From contig JAEUIW010000002.1 in the NCBI GenBank assembly GCA_016794925.1, positions 186,001 through 250,000 on the forward strand: a DNA stretch of 64,000 bases. Reading direction: 5' to 3'. Source of the stretch: Phycisphaerae bacterium (GTDB taxonomy: Bacteria > Planctomycetota > Phycisphaerae > Phycisphaerales > UBA1924). Position 1 is the stretch's first letter. Each line of letters begins with the position of its first letter. Shown in pieces: positions 35,549 through 44,900 of the stretch. Both the position numbers and the translations under genes were made by a program. The notes beneath the pieces were generated by a model that had not been told where the DNA came from, did no database searches, and saw nothing but the letters and a program-made list of their open reading frames with translations.

Positions 35549-36048
35549 CCATCAACCTCCTGCATGAGAAGTCGCATCCGTTCCCGAATTACCAGCAACC
35601 GAGCGTCTCGCTCGTGGTCGGCGAGAAGTTGACGGAGCCGATCATCAGGTAGGCGGTAGAAGCGCCGCTGCATGTCCGGCGGCAACAGAGAGAACAGGTC
35701 CGTGTGATCTGAAGTCGATGGGAACTCCACCGCATCCGCCAGGACGCGCAGGAGCATGGCGCGGGCGCGACCATGACCGGCATGGAGCCGATCCATTGGG
35801 GAAGGGAGCGCAACATCACCGTCCGTCGGAACAGGTTTCGGCGGATCGAACCCGTCCAGCACATCCGCAAGCCGCGAAAGCAGCACGCCGAACACGCGCA
35901 CGGGCAACTCGAAATCGCTCCGGACCTGGATGGTTGGCGCACGGGAGAACCCGAGCACGGCATCGGCCAGCCGGCGTGCCTCTGGGTCGGTGCTGGATGC
36001 GGCGACGGCTACCGCCCGTGTAACGAGGTCTTGAAGGCTGGGCTGCAT
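35527..36048 (-). CDS. Hypothetical protein next to the primase
   Basis: A 173-residue helical protein (MQPSLQDLVTRAVAVAASS start) with a Leu/Arg-rich C-terminal half that may form a coiled coil (PPDMQRRFYRLPDDRLRQLL). It starts two bases after the primase stop, so it is very likely co-translated with it. No family recognised. Confidence 0.7.
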   Translation of the reverse strand: MQPSLQDLVTRAVAVAASSTDPEARRLADAVLGFSRAPTIQVRSDFELPVRVFGVLLSRLADVLDGFDPPKPVPTDGDVALPSPMDRLHAGHGRARAMLLRVLADAVEFPSTSDHTDLFSLLPPDMQRRFYRLPDDRLRQLLADHERDARLLVIRERMRLLMQEVDGCTPQGS

Positions 36049-36050
36049 TC

Positions 36051-38543
36051 TCAGTACTCCGGTGAAGGACGGGACGGGGTTCGGGGCGACTCCACGTTGG
36101 GCTGCCACGGTTCGACCCGATACTTCTGCACTTTGTCTCGATTCACTCCGAGCCGACGAATGACAAGCCCGTTCGCGTTGTGGCGGTCCTGCTCTTGGCG
36201 CAGAAGACGGCCAATCGACCACGCGAGCGTGCCCTTTCCCCGGTCGAATCGCGATTGGAGGTCTAGAGGTAGTGTGGCGAAAAACTCCGGGCTGTCGGCG
36301 AGCCGCTGGCACAACTCGTTGGCTGTCCACTCGGTCTTGGCGAAGCGGTCGTAGCAGGCACGGACGAACGCGCCGATGGACAGGGCCTCATCGTCGGCTC
36401 CCTCGCTGCGCTCCTCGAAGTTCGCTAGGAACGACGGCACGCCAGCGAAGTGGAGGATGCCCGCCACAGTGCGATGCCACCGCTCGAACGATCCAATCGC
36501 GGCGACGTTCGGTGCTTCTGGACGCCCGGCGGCAAACCACGCTCGGTAGATGCTCAGGACGTCGGTCAGGAGCGAGCATTGATTTTCTCGCACATGCGCG
36601 ACGATGTCCGACACGGCGAACCGTCGCAGGTTTGGACGCGGGTCTTTGGCGTCCAGGTCGCACCACACTGTGCGACGGGTAAGGTCCGAGCGAACGACCG
36701 GGTTGTTCCCGGTAAAGGCGATGACGACGGTGTTCGCCAGCGTCATCGTCTCACTCTTTCCGAGAATGCGGAACGTGAACTCCACTGACGTGAGGAGGGC
36801 CGCCAATGTCGCGGACTCGATTGGGCGGATGGCGTTGTCGAACACCACGAACCGCTGGCCGGAGCGAAGGAATGCACCCACCACCTTTGCGAACTCGGTC
36901 GGTTCGGTCGGCACGTCTGCGATGACGGGCTCTCGCCCCAGCACGATCAGGCTGGCCAGGCGAAGCGCGAGCGTCTTTCCGGTGCCCTGAGTCTTGGCGG
37001 CGACCATGAACGCGGGTACGGTGGGGAACATGACGCGGAGTAGGAGTGTGAAAAGAAGGGCGAGGAAGTTCGCCCAATCGCTCGGGGACTGCCACGGGAA
37101 CTCCTCGAACACGCGGCGCAGCCGCGCCACGGCCAACGCGGCGTCGGCTTGCGATGGACTCTCCGGCACGGCTAGATCGCGCAGGTGAGGGAGCAACGCC
37201 ACATACACGCCGGTCCCTTCGTCGTATCCCTCAGTCGAAACAACCCGACCGTCCGGCCCGACGAACGGAACCTCGCTCAGCATGGCGAGATTCGGGAATC
37301 CGGGGTTGGGGTGCGCGAGGATGTATTCCAGCAGTTCTCGCGGCGGCGCAACGTCTACGAACTGCCCGCTCGGGGTGAGGCGGCCCGTGTGAACCGTGCG
37401 GGCCACGATGTACCTCAGTTCCGCAATGCCGACGACCTGAATCAACGCTCGCCATTCATGGTCGCGCACGATGCGGCAGAGTTCACCGCCACGGCGATAG
37501 AGCGCTTCGCTTGTCCCGCTCACTTCGCGCAATCGGACAAGTACCGATGAGCCGATCGCATCCAGAGGCCGTTCGTTGACCACCTCGCGCCGTGTGCCTG
37601 TCGCGTCGATCAGCGTGTCATCGACGTACTCTTGAGTGGCGGTCACCAGTTCGTCAAACCGCTCCCGCGTTCCGCCGTACAGGTCGAACCAATCTGTCAC
37701 GTCCCCCTTGTTAGAGAGGTCGGGAAGTTCAAGCATCCGCACACGGATGCCGCAACCGACAAGGTGGCGGCAGACCTGCACGGCGTGCTTTCGGCCCGCA
37801 TCATCGGCGTCCGGGAGGACGATCACCTCCCGGTCGCGCAGGACTTCCGCAGCGTGATCCGCCACCTCAGACCACTTCCCGGCTCCCATCGGGTTCGTCG
37901 TCGCGGCAAAGCCCATCCGCAGGAGCGTCTCGACGTCCTTCTCCCCTTCGACGATGAATACCAAGGTTGTGACTGGTGCGGCGAGAAGTTCCGGAAGACG
38001 ATACAGGACACGGCGACAGGGCGCGAGCGATGCGCCGCCGGGCACGTTGAACGATCCAATCGTCGAGACGTAATCGCCGTTCTCGTCATCGCCAGCGGGC
38101 CGCTGTTGCCGGAACGCCTTGCGTCGGTCGCGACATTCGTAGCGCACTACCTCGAACAGCAAACGCCCCGATTCGTCTCGGTACTCGTACCCGGAGATTC
38201 GGCGGTACCCCTGCACGCCGAGTTCGGCGGGCACATCGAACCGGCGCTTGATGCGAATCGGTGCCCGCTGTTCGGCGTGCGATTTGATTCCGGGATTCAG
38301 TTCCGCCCACGAGAGGCCGAGCGCTTCAAGTATCACCAGCTTGTCGCCCTTGGGATCGGCCTCGTCGAAGAACACGACTCGCCCGTTGGCATCGGGCCAG
38401 TAGACGAACGACTTGTGTTCGTCATGCCGCCAGATGCAGCGTGCGCGGAACTTCCCTCCGCGTTCGGGCTCTGGATCGCATCCGTGAGCCTGTACTGCAC
38501 GATGGAGAAGATCAAACGGACTGGTTGCGTTGGTTGTGTTCAC
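36051..38543 (-). CDS. Replication protein with TOPRIM primase and P-loop helicase-like domains
   Basis: An 830-residue protein from a GTG at 38543. A Cys/His-containing N-terminus (GCDPEPERGGKFRARCIWRH) may be a zinc ribbon. A TOPRIM domain follows, with VEGEKD (198-203) and PDADDAG (244-250), then an ATPase with Walker A KTQGTGKT (517-524), FVVFDNAI as Walker B and a TGNNP sensor-like segment. This matches primase-helicase replication proteins of phage satellites and integrative plasmids. It would replicate the excised element, and is the core of a minus-strand operon of small genes. Confidence 0.85.
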   Translation of the reverse strand: MNTTNATSPFDLLHRAVQAHGCDPEPERGGKFRARCIWRHDEHKSFVYWPDANGRVVFFDEADPKGDKLVILEALGLSWAELNPGIKSHAEQRAPIRIKRRFDVPAELGVQGYRRISGYEYRDESGRLLFEVVRYECRDRRKAFRQQRPAGDDENGDYVSTIGSFNVPGGASLAPCRRVLYRLPELLAAPVTTLVFIVEGEKDVETLLRMGFAATTNPMGAGKWSEVADHAAEVLRDREVIVLPDADDAGRKHAVQVCRHLVGCGIRVRMLELPDLSNKGDVTDWFDLYGGTRERFDELVTATQEYVDDTLIDATGTRREVVNERPLDAIGSSVLVRLREVSGTSEALYRRGGELCRIVRDHEWRALIQVVGIAELRYIVARTVHTGRLTPSGQFVDVAPPRELLEYILAHPNPGFPNLAMLSEVPFVGPDGRVVSTEGYDEGTGVYVALLPHLRDLAVPESPSQADAALAVARLRRVFEEFPWQSPSDWANFLALLFTLLLRVMFPTVPAFMVAAKTQGTGKTLALRLASLIVLGREPVIADVPTEPTEFAKVVGAFLRSGQRFVVFDNAIRPIESATLAALLTSVEFTFRILGKSETMTLANTVVIAFTGNNPVVRSDLTRRTVWCDLDAKDPRPNLRRFAVSDIVAHVRENQCSLLTDVLSIYRAWFAAGRPEAPNVAAIGSFERWHRTVAGILHFAGVPSFLANFEERSEGADDEALSIGAFVRACYDRFAKTEWTANELCQRLADSPEFFATLPLDLQSRFDRGKGTLAWSIGRLLRQEQDRHNANGLVIRRLGVNRDKVQKYRVEPWQPNVESPRTPSRPSPEY

Positions 38544-38568
38544 TGCGGTTCGCTTTCCGGGGTCGGAC

Positions 38569-38907
38569 TCAAAGCCCGTACCGCGACGACAACACGGCGG
38601 CGGTGTCGGAGCATGCGAGAGCTTGGGGTGAAGCGCGACGCGAGCGCCGGGACTGGCGTGGTGCGGCGGCGGGCACCGGAACAGGATCAGCAGGCCGTGC
38701 GAGCGCACGTCCGTACTCGTCGATCCATGTTTGGGACGTCAGGCACTGGCGGCCGATCTTCCGGTACTCCAGCCGGACGACATCGCCGCCGGGTGTCTGA
38801 GACCCATACCGGGCGGCACGGCGCAGCTGCCGAACAGAAACACCGATTCGTTCTGCGAACTCCTCGAACGGCCGCAGCGCAGCGGCCCCCACAGCGGGAG
38901 AAGACAT
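38569..38907 (-). CDS. HTH protein (excisionase/DUF1580-like)
   Basis: A 112-residue protein whose first 70 residues form a winged-helix type DNA-binding region (FEEFAERIGVSVRQLRRAAR, then LEYRKIGRQCLTSQTWIDEY). The C-terminal third is Pro/Ala/Arg-rich. It starts the replication operon, 25 bp before the primase. Directionality factor (Xis) or replication regulator are both possible. GAGG lies before the ATG. Confidence 0.7.
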   Translation of the reverse strand: MSSPAVGAAALRPFEEFAERIGVSVRQLRRAARYGSQTPGGDVVRLEYRKIGRQCLTSQTWIDEYGRALARPADPVPVPAAAPRQSRRSRRASPQALACSDTAAVLSSRYGL

Positions 38908-39524
38908 GTGGACCTCGTGGCAACCCGCTCGGCTGCGATGCCGAGCTAGTTCAGGTCGCCAACGGACGAACCGTGCGCTTCAGTTCGCGCAGGGACCGAC
39001 CATCGGCTGAGCTGAAGGGTGTGCCGGTCCGTCGGTCTTACGCCTCGCGATGACCGGGCTGGCGTCCCCGGCTGGACTCTTCTTATCGCTTACGGCGGCC
39101 AACTACCCGACTGCCTCGCCGGACGGCCCTTGGACGTCCGTCCGACGTTCGCGGTGCGTTCACGGTGGGTACGCTAGAAGCGCACCGCAAACGGACCCTC
39201 GCAACGGCAGGGCTACTGCCAAGCCCCTTCGCTCGGGACCGGGCGGTAGCCGGGTAAAGCATACAGAGGCAAACCGACCCCGGCTACCACCGGCGGCGAT
39301 TATCACGAACGCGGAGAGTTTGCGGAGAGCAAAGGCCCGGATTCTCTCCACCGCGTCGCCACACCCGGTACCCGCTAACCGTTAGCGGTTGCGAGCGGTA
39401 ACGGTCGGTTGCGGGTGGTCGCCGGTGGAATCGGGCGGCGCTTCGACTTTACACGTTGAAACAGGCTCAGTACCCTTGATTATCGTGTTCTTTCCACGCT
39501 CCGCCAACTTGGTCAAGCTCGCCC
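38908..39524. other. Non-coding end of the element: control region and possible origin
   Basis: 617 bp without a credible gene, upstream of the replication operon. A perfect 10-bp inverted repeat (GGTAGCCGGG 39245-39254 / CCCGGCTACC 39279-39288, 24-base loop) and the 17-bp terminal motif (39374-39390) are present. Sequence near 39390-39420 has several G/C-rich GGT repeats. Origin function is inferred from position only. Confidence 0.45.
39374..39390 (+). repeat. Terminal 17-bp motif, right copy
   Basis: Identical to 24823-24839, 134 bp inside attR, in the same orientation. Here the palindrome extends to 8-bp arms (CCGCTAAC-C-GTTAGCGG). Confidence 0.6.
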
Positions 39525-39567
39525 TTCGCAATGAAGAGGTCGGGAGTTCGACTCTCCTCCGCTCCAC
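39525..39567 (+). repeat. attR direct repeat (tRNA-Ala fragment)
   Basis: Exact 43-bp copy of the tRNA-Ala 3' part with no 5' half next to it, so not a functional tRNA. It marks the distal end of the integrated element. Confidence 0.93.
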
Positions 39568-39953
39568 GTTCCCTAAGTCTCGCCGAATCCGTGGGTTACG
39601 GATGCCTGCGCTGGTGCGCAGGGCGGCCCGAACGCGGTTTTCAGCGCGGTGTGACACCGCGCTGCACCTCGCCGGAAGGTTCGCCGTGCCCAGAACACCT
39701 TCGTACAGATTGCGCGCCGGTTACACCTTTGCGATCGTTACGCTGACCGACGCCGCCTCCGGCCCCGAGCCCGCTCCGTATGGTCGCCTTCCCCCTACCG
39801 CCAACCGGGGCTGTTTCGGCCCAACTGCGTACCGGGGAAAAGATGGGCCGGAGCAGAATTCCGCGGTGCGGCCCGGCGCGCCCACCTGTTGCGTGGGCGC
39901 GCGCTGACCGAGACGCTCATTTGTAGCGCCTCGCCAAGGCGCAACGGTTGGTT
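39568..39953. other. Chromosomal non-coding gap after attR, with strong hairpins
   Basis: No credible gene. CAGCGCGGTGT-G-ACACCGCGCTG (39642-39664) is a perfect palindrome with 11-bp arms. GCGCGCCCAC/GTGGGCGCGC (39876-39902) is a 10-bp hairpin with a 7-base loop, and GCGCCT/AGGCGC is nearby at about 39925-39942. The last two lie just after the stop of the minus-strand gene and may end its transcript, though no T-run follows. Confidence 0.45.
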
Positions 39954-40709
39954 TCAACGCATCCGGCGGCGACGAGCGAGACCGAACCACCCCGCCGCCG
40001 CGACGATCGTGATTCCACTGGGTGCGGGCACGACCTGATAAAAGTGGTAATAGTCCCATTCCGCCCGGGCATTGCCGCGGCCTGTCAGGTCTCCGACCAG
40101 GAGGTCGACGGTCGGCGGCAGGAGCGGCCCGAAGTCTGTCGCCATGACGATCCCATCGATGTAAAGGGTCCGCGCTCCGGTCGTTGCGCTGCCGCACACC
40201 TTGTACGTGTGCCACTGCGCGACCGTCGCGGCGCCATAGAGGTTGTTGTCCGCGTGGTCGATCGCGCCTTCCGGTCGGCTCGCGCCGGAGACGGGATCGA
40301 TGTAACTCGGGTACACCCCCATCTGAGAAACCGGAGTCGCGTAGAAACCGGCCGCGAAGCGTTCGTTGCCGCCCGCGGCGTCCGTGATCTCCCAGTCCAG
40401 AACCCTGACGCGCGCCTCCAGCACCCAATCGAGCGTCTGATCGGGCGCAACGGTCTTGATGTAGCAATCCGAACCGGCGCCCCCGTTGTAGAGGCCCATC
40501 GTGTTCTGGAACAGCACCCCTCCCGATGCCGTGTACGCGGTGGCCTCGTTGCCCAGATGCGAGAAATTGCTGTACGACCAACCCGACACGCCGCTGGGCA
40601 GCGTGGTCATGTCCAACAGTTCATCCACCGGCGAGAACGCGATAGCCGGCGCGGCCAAACCGACGAGTGAGGCGATGACGGTTGAAATTCGCCTAGAAAT
40701 GAACAACAT
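39954..40709 (-). CDS. Secreted protein with sorting tail
   Basis: A 251-residue exported protein: signal peptide (STVIASLVGLAAPAIA), a beta-sandwich-like region with GVLFQNTMGLYNGG, WVLEARVRVLDWEI and YIDGIVMATD (concanavalin-like lectin/glucanase pattern), and a sorting tail VPAPSGITIVAAAGWFGLA followed by RRRRMR. AAGGAGAG precedes the ATG at 40709; a longer open frame upstream is not protein-like. Probably a surface carbohydrate-binding or structural protein. Confidence 0.85.
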   Translation of the reverse strand: MLFISRRISTVIASLVGLAAPAIAFSPVDELLDMTTLPSGVSGWSYSNFSHLGNEATAYTASGGVLFQNTMGLYNGGAGSDCYIKTVAPDQTLDWVLEARVRVLDWEITDAAGGNERFAAGFYATPVSQMGVYPSYIDPVSGASRPEGAIDHADNNLYGAATVAQWHTYKVCGSATTGARTLYIDGIVMATDFGPLLPPTVDLLVGDLTGRGNARAEWDYYHFYQVVPAPSGITIVAAAGWFGLARRRRMR

Positions 40710-40909
40710 GATCGATCTCTCCTTGTTTGCGGTTGCGGAATGGTCGCCTTGATGCGGCGGTTGGCCGTCAAGGCCGGGGCTCCGAGGCGTGCGCCCTCCT
40801 TGGGATCTCCGTCGCACGTTCGGAACGCGGCTCCGCGGCGCGGACCGTCTCTGGATACAGCGTCGTATCGCGGGTCGCCGAATGCACGGCGCTGGAGCTG
40901 CCGGGGCCC

Positions 40910-41704
40910 TCATGCGCGACGACGACGCGTCACGAACAGGACGCCAAGCCCGAGTGCCGAAGCGGCGGTCGGCGCCGGTACGCAATACACGCCCACGATC
41001 CCGAGGTTGTTGGACTCGCCCAGCGCCGTGAAATCCCCGTAGAGCGCGACAGTGTGAGCGTTGGCTGGAACCCCGTCGAGGTCGATCACTTCCTGGCCGA
41101 CGCTCCACACGATTCCGTTCATGCCCGCGTGCAATGCGTGCGTTCCCGCGTTCAAGGGTACGTTGTATATTCCGTTTGGCCCGACCCACTGACTCCCGAA
41201 CGCGAGCCCGAACTGGTTGAGAAACGGGTTCCAACCCGCGGCCTCGTTCGCGGGGTTGGGCCCGAACTCCCCGGTTCCCCCCTCCACGAAGACGCTCCCG
41301 CCGTTGTTCACGTACGCCGCCAAGACCGCGGCGTTGGCCGCGCCGCTGCCGTTCGAGCCGGCGAGGAAAACCCCGTCAAAGCCCGAGAGATTCGCGAGCG
41401 TCAGCGGGAGCGAGGCGTTGTACGTGAGCGTGTGTCCGGCCAGGGTGCTCGCGAACGACGAGCCCGTGAGGCCAAAGTTGTTGGTGTAGATCAGGAAGTT
41501 CCCCGGCCCGCCGCCCGTCATCAGGTTGGCGACGTTCAGGGTGAACGCCGTCGTGTTCACGGGATCGGCAAAGAAGGCGGAATCGCTCACCATCCACTCG
41601 TCGCCCACAGCCACTACCTTGCCTTGTGCCCACGCCGACGCGGTCATCGCCGCCGCCGTGCAGCCCACCAGGACACGCAGGACGCTCACGTTTTTTCCAG
41701 ACAT
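40910..41704 (-). CDS. Secreted protein with sorting tail
   Basis: A 264-residue exported protein: signal peptide (CTAAAMTASAWA), a soluble domain with GDEWMVSDSAFF, GFDGVFLAGSNGSGAA and YVNNGGSVFVEGGTGEFG, and a C-terminal tail VPAPTAASALGLGVLFV followed by TRRRRA. The middle part recalls glutamine-amidotransferase-like domains that ask whether a component is shown or hidden, but active residues are not obvious. GAGGGAG precedes the ATG. Confidence 0.85.
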   Translation of the reverse strand: MSGKNVSVLRVLVGCTAAAMTASAWAQGKVVAVGDEWMVSDSAFFADPVNTTAFTLNVANLMTGGGPGNFLIYTNNFGLTGSSFASTLAGHTLTYNASLPLTLANLSGFDGVFLAGSNGSGAANAAVLAAYVNNGGSVFVEGGTGEFGPNPANEAAGWNPFLNQFGLAFGSQWVGPNGIYNVPLNAGTHALHAGMNGIVWSVGQEVIDLDGVPANAHTVALYGDFTALGESNNLGIVGVYCVPAPTAASALGLGVLFVTRRRRA

Positions 41705-41955
41705 CTCGGCTCCCTCTCAGAGGGCGCCAACCTCGGCCCATGCGGTCCGCGGTCAGCACGGGTCGAGCCCACGCGGTTCTACTCCCGTGCCATTGCCCTC
41801 TATGTCTGTTTGCGCAAGTCGCGGAATCTGACACCTGGCGCGTCGAGAATCTCCTGCGCGGTGCATACGAGGCCGCGCGGCGCACGGCCGACGCGTCTCG
41901 GGCGCACCGATCTCGGTCGCCACGGCAAGGTCATTGCGCGTGAGAGGACTTGTCG

Positions 41956-44900
41956 CTACTCCCCATCAACAAAGGGGGTTGCGATTTTCGAATCAGGACC
42001 GGTAACCTGTGACCGCCAGTATCTCATGTTGGCGGCCAGGTGGGGTCGGAAGTAGGTCAGGTCCCAAGTTCGAACCAGGCCGGCGTCCTTCGGATGATCG
42101 GGTGCATCGGCTGCACTCGCGAACGCCGGGCCCGCAACACCGGCCGCCTCACCGCTGGTCGCGAGCAGCGTGCCGTCGGGGGATACCGCCACGCTGTACG
42201 CCGAGCCGTCATGGGCCAGGAAGCTCGCGATCGCATCGCCCGTGCGCAGATCCCAGATCGCGAGTTCTCCGCTGAGGTGCGCGGAGAACAGCAGTTTGCC
42301 AAGGGGGTGAAAGGCCAGCCCGTAGGCGCGCGTGGCAACGCCCTCCATGAGCCGCACGAGCGACCCATCGGCGGCACTGAGGAGCCTGACGCGGTTATCG
42401 TCGCACGACACCGCCAGCGTGCGCCCGTCCGGCGCAAGCGCGATGGCCCGCATCGGCAAGGGAACGCTCACGCGCCACAGCATCCGGCCCTCCGCGATTG
42501 AGAACGCCGCGACAACGCTCCCTTGGCGTACCGAGCCGGCGGCGAACGTGACGAAAACGGTCTTGCCGTCCGTTGTCACGGCGAGTTGGGCAATTCGGCG
42601 GGGCGTTTCGCCGGGCGGGTTGCCGGGGAATCGGCGTGCCGATCCGCCCGCGATCGGCGCGATTTCGATAATCCCGTCGTTGCGCCCCCAGACCAGCGAG
42701 CCGCCATCGGGCATGAAGCGCACACACTCCACACGCTCGGTGCCGGCGTCGAACCGCGCAACCTCCTGGCCGTCCCACGACCGCCGGACCCGTACCACGC
42801 CATCGTGCCCGGCGAACACGAGCATCTCGCCGTCCGAAGAGAAGTCGAGCGACGACGACTCCACGCGCCCGCCCGGGATCACCAGCGGGCTCCCCCAGTT
42901 CTCACGCGCGGACCGGCCGTCGCCGGACCGGGTCCAGATGCGAACCGCGCCGTCATCACCGACCGCCGCCAGACGCCGACCTGACGCATCGAACCGCACC
43001 TCGAGGGACGAGTAGCCCGGCCCGTCCGAGAGCGCGGCGCACCAGGCATCCGAAGCGTCGAGGTCCCACAGTTTGACGGCGTCATAGTCCCTCGTCGCGA
43101 GCCAGGGCGAACGTGGAACGAACTCGGGTCGATCGATGGCGGTTGTGTGCCCAGCCCAGGTGTGCGCGAGCCGTCCCGAGGGCAGCGACCACACAAGCAC
43201 GCGTTGCCCAAATCCGCCGCATGTGAGCCACCGGCCATCGTCGCTGAAGCTCAGTTGGCCGCGAGACCTGGTTGGGGACCCCTCCAGCCGCAGCTGCGAA
43301 TCGTGGCTCCAGCGGTCCACCAGAAGCACGTCTCGGTTGATGAGCAGCGCAAGCCAGCGTCCATCCGGCGAGCGAGCGGCGGCCCAGAACGCGGACCCGC
43401 TCGCGGGTTCCCGCTGCCGAATCCGATCCAGCGGCGACCCCGGCACCGGCGGGATCGACTCCATCTCCATGGTTCTCAGGTTCCACACCGAGACCGATCC
43501 GTCGGGCTCGCGTCTCATGAAACAATCATCACTCCCCATGAGGCACCAGTTGCTGACGTCCGGGTTCGCGGCGCGGTTCCGGAGTCCGTCCAGCAAGACC
43601 CGTGGGGCGCCTTCCGCGCCGAGCTCGTTCACCATGAGCGAGTCGTCGACAACCCAGTAGACCCGTCTCTCGTCGTGTCCGAGCTGCGCGGTGATGATTT
43701 TCCCGGGATGAACAAACTCAGCGACGGTCTCACCCGTCACCAGGCTTTGGACTCGAAAGCCGCCCTGGGCGGTTGCGACCGCCAGACCGCTCCCGCCGAC
43801 GGAATACGAGAACGCGAAGAACATGGGCAACGTCGGTAACCGCACCGCAGCCCGTCCCGCGACGGATGTGGAATCCAGATCCGGAATGGACAACCTGCGG
43901 AGGAGCCCGGAGTTGTGAATCTGCACAAGCGCGCCGTCGACCGGGTAGGCCAATCCGCCGCGCTCCAAGCCAATCGCGGCCGTCGCCCGACACGGATGGC
44001 GGGCCAGCAGCTCCCAGATCGCCCAGTAGGCGTGCAACTGCTCCGGCGGACCGACGAAGCCCGCGTCCTCGGGTATGGCTGCCGCGTTCGAGAGCGTCGC
44101 GTCCGGATCGGCACGGAGCAGCGCGGGCCACAACAGTTGCTCGGCCCGCGGCACGTGACCGGCACGCACCATCGCGCGGGCCTGCTCTACGGCGCTCCGC
44201 TCGAGCGCCGAGGAGAGCGACTCGGCGCGCCGCGCCAGCTCGCCGGACTGCCGCGAAAAGACCCACGCCGCGGCCGACACCACCGCGAAGAACAGCCCGA
44301 CAATCGCGAACGGCACGCGGTAACGGCGAACGGTCTTGCGAACGCGATACCAGCCCTCGTGGGCGCGCGCGGCAACCGCGTCGCCCGAGAGCACGGCCTC
44401 CAGGTCCGCTGCAAAGGCCTCCACGCTCTGGTACCGGTCTTCGGGATCGGGGGCGAGCGCCCGCATCAGCACCGCCGCGAGATCCGGGTGGACGTCCGGC
44501 GCGCCGACGCGACGGGCCGCCACCACGGGCGACAGGGCGGGCGCACCGGATCGCCTCGAGTTGAACGCGATCGTCGACGAACCCAATTCGGCGTGGGGCA
44601 GCGAGCCCGTGACCACTTCGTACGCCATCACCCCGAGGGAATACACGTCCGTGCGCGTGTCGATCTGCCCCGCGAGCGCGGCGCACTGCTCCGGGGATGC
44701 GTACGCGGGCGTGCCCTGGAAGACACCCGTGATCGAGAGCGCCGGGTTGGCGTCCGTGGCGACGCCCGCGTCGGAATCGGAGCCCATCAGGTCCGCCGGG
44801 ACCGCCTCCTGAAGCCGCGCCAGGCCGAAGTCGAGGATGTGCGGTTCGTTCTCGGCGTCCACGAGCACGTTGGACGGCTTGAGATCCCGGTGGATGATCC

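Larger units (their letters stand above)
24699..39567. mobile_element. Integrative element in tRNA-Ala carrying CBASS and restriction-modification
   Basis: A 14.9-kb insertion bounded by identical 43-bp direct repeats (24699-24741 and 39525-39567), each equal to the 3' part of tRNA-Ala. The left copy belongs to the intact tRNA, and the integrase gene starts 117 bp inside it, the usual arrangement for tRNA-targeting integrases. Identical 17-bp motifs lie just inside both ends. Contents: integrase, m4C-type methyltransferase and ScaI-like nuclease, four-gene CBASS, second recombinase, DUF6998-like protein, small genes, a TOPRIM/helicase replication protein and an HTH protein. No capsid, terminase or conjugation gene is present, so a phage satellite or integrative plasmid is more likely than a complete prophage or ICE. 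Confidence 0.9.

Noticed and set aside
39525-39597. Second tRNA-Ala gene
   Set aside because: Only the 3' half from the anticodon loop is present; the acceptor 5' strand and D-arm are missing. It is the attR copy.
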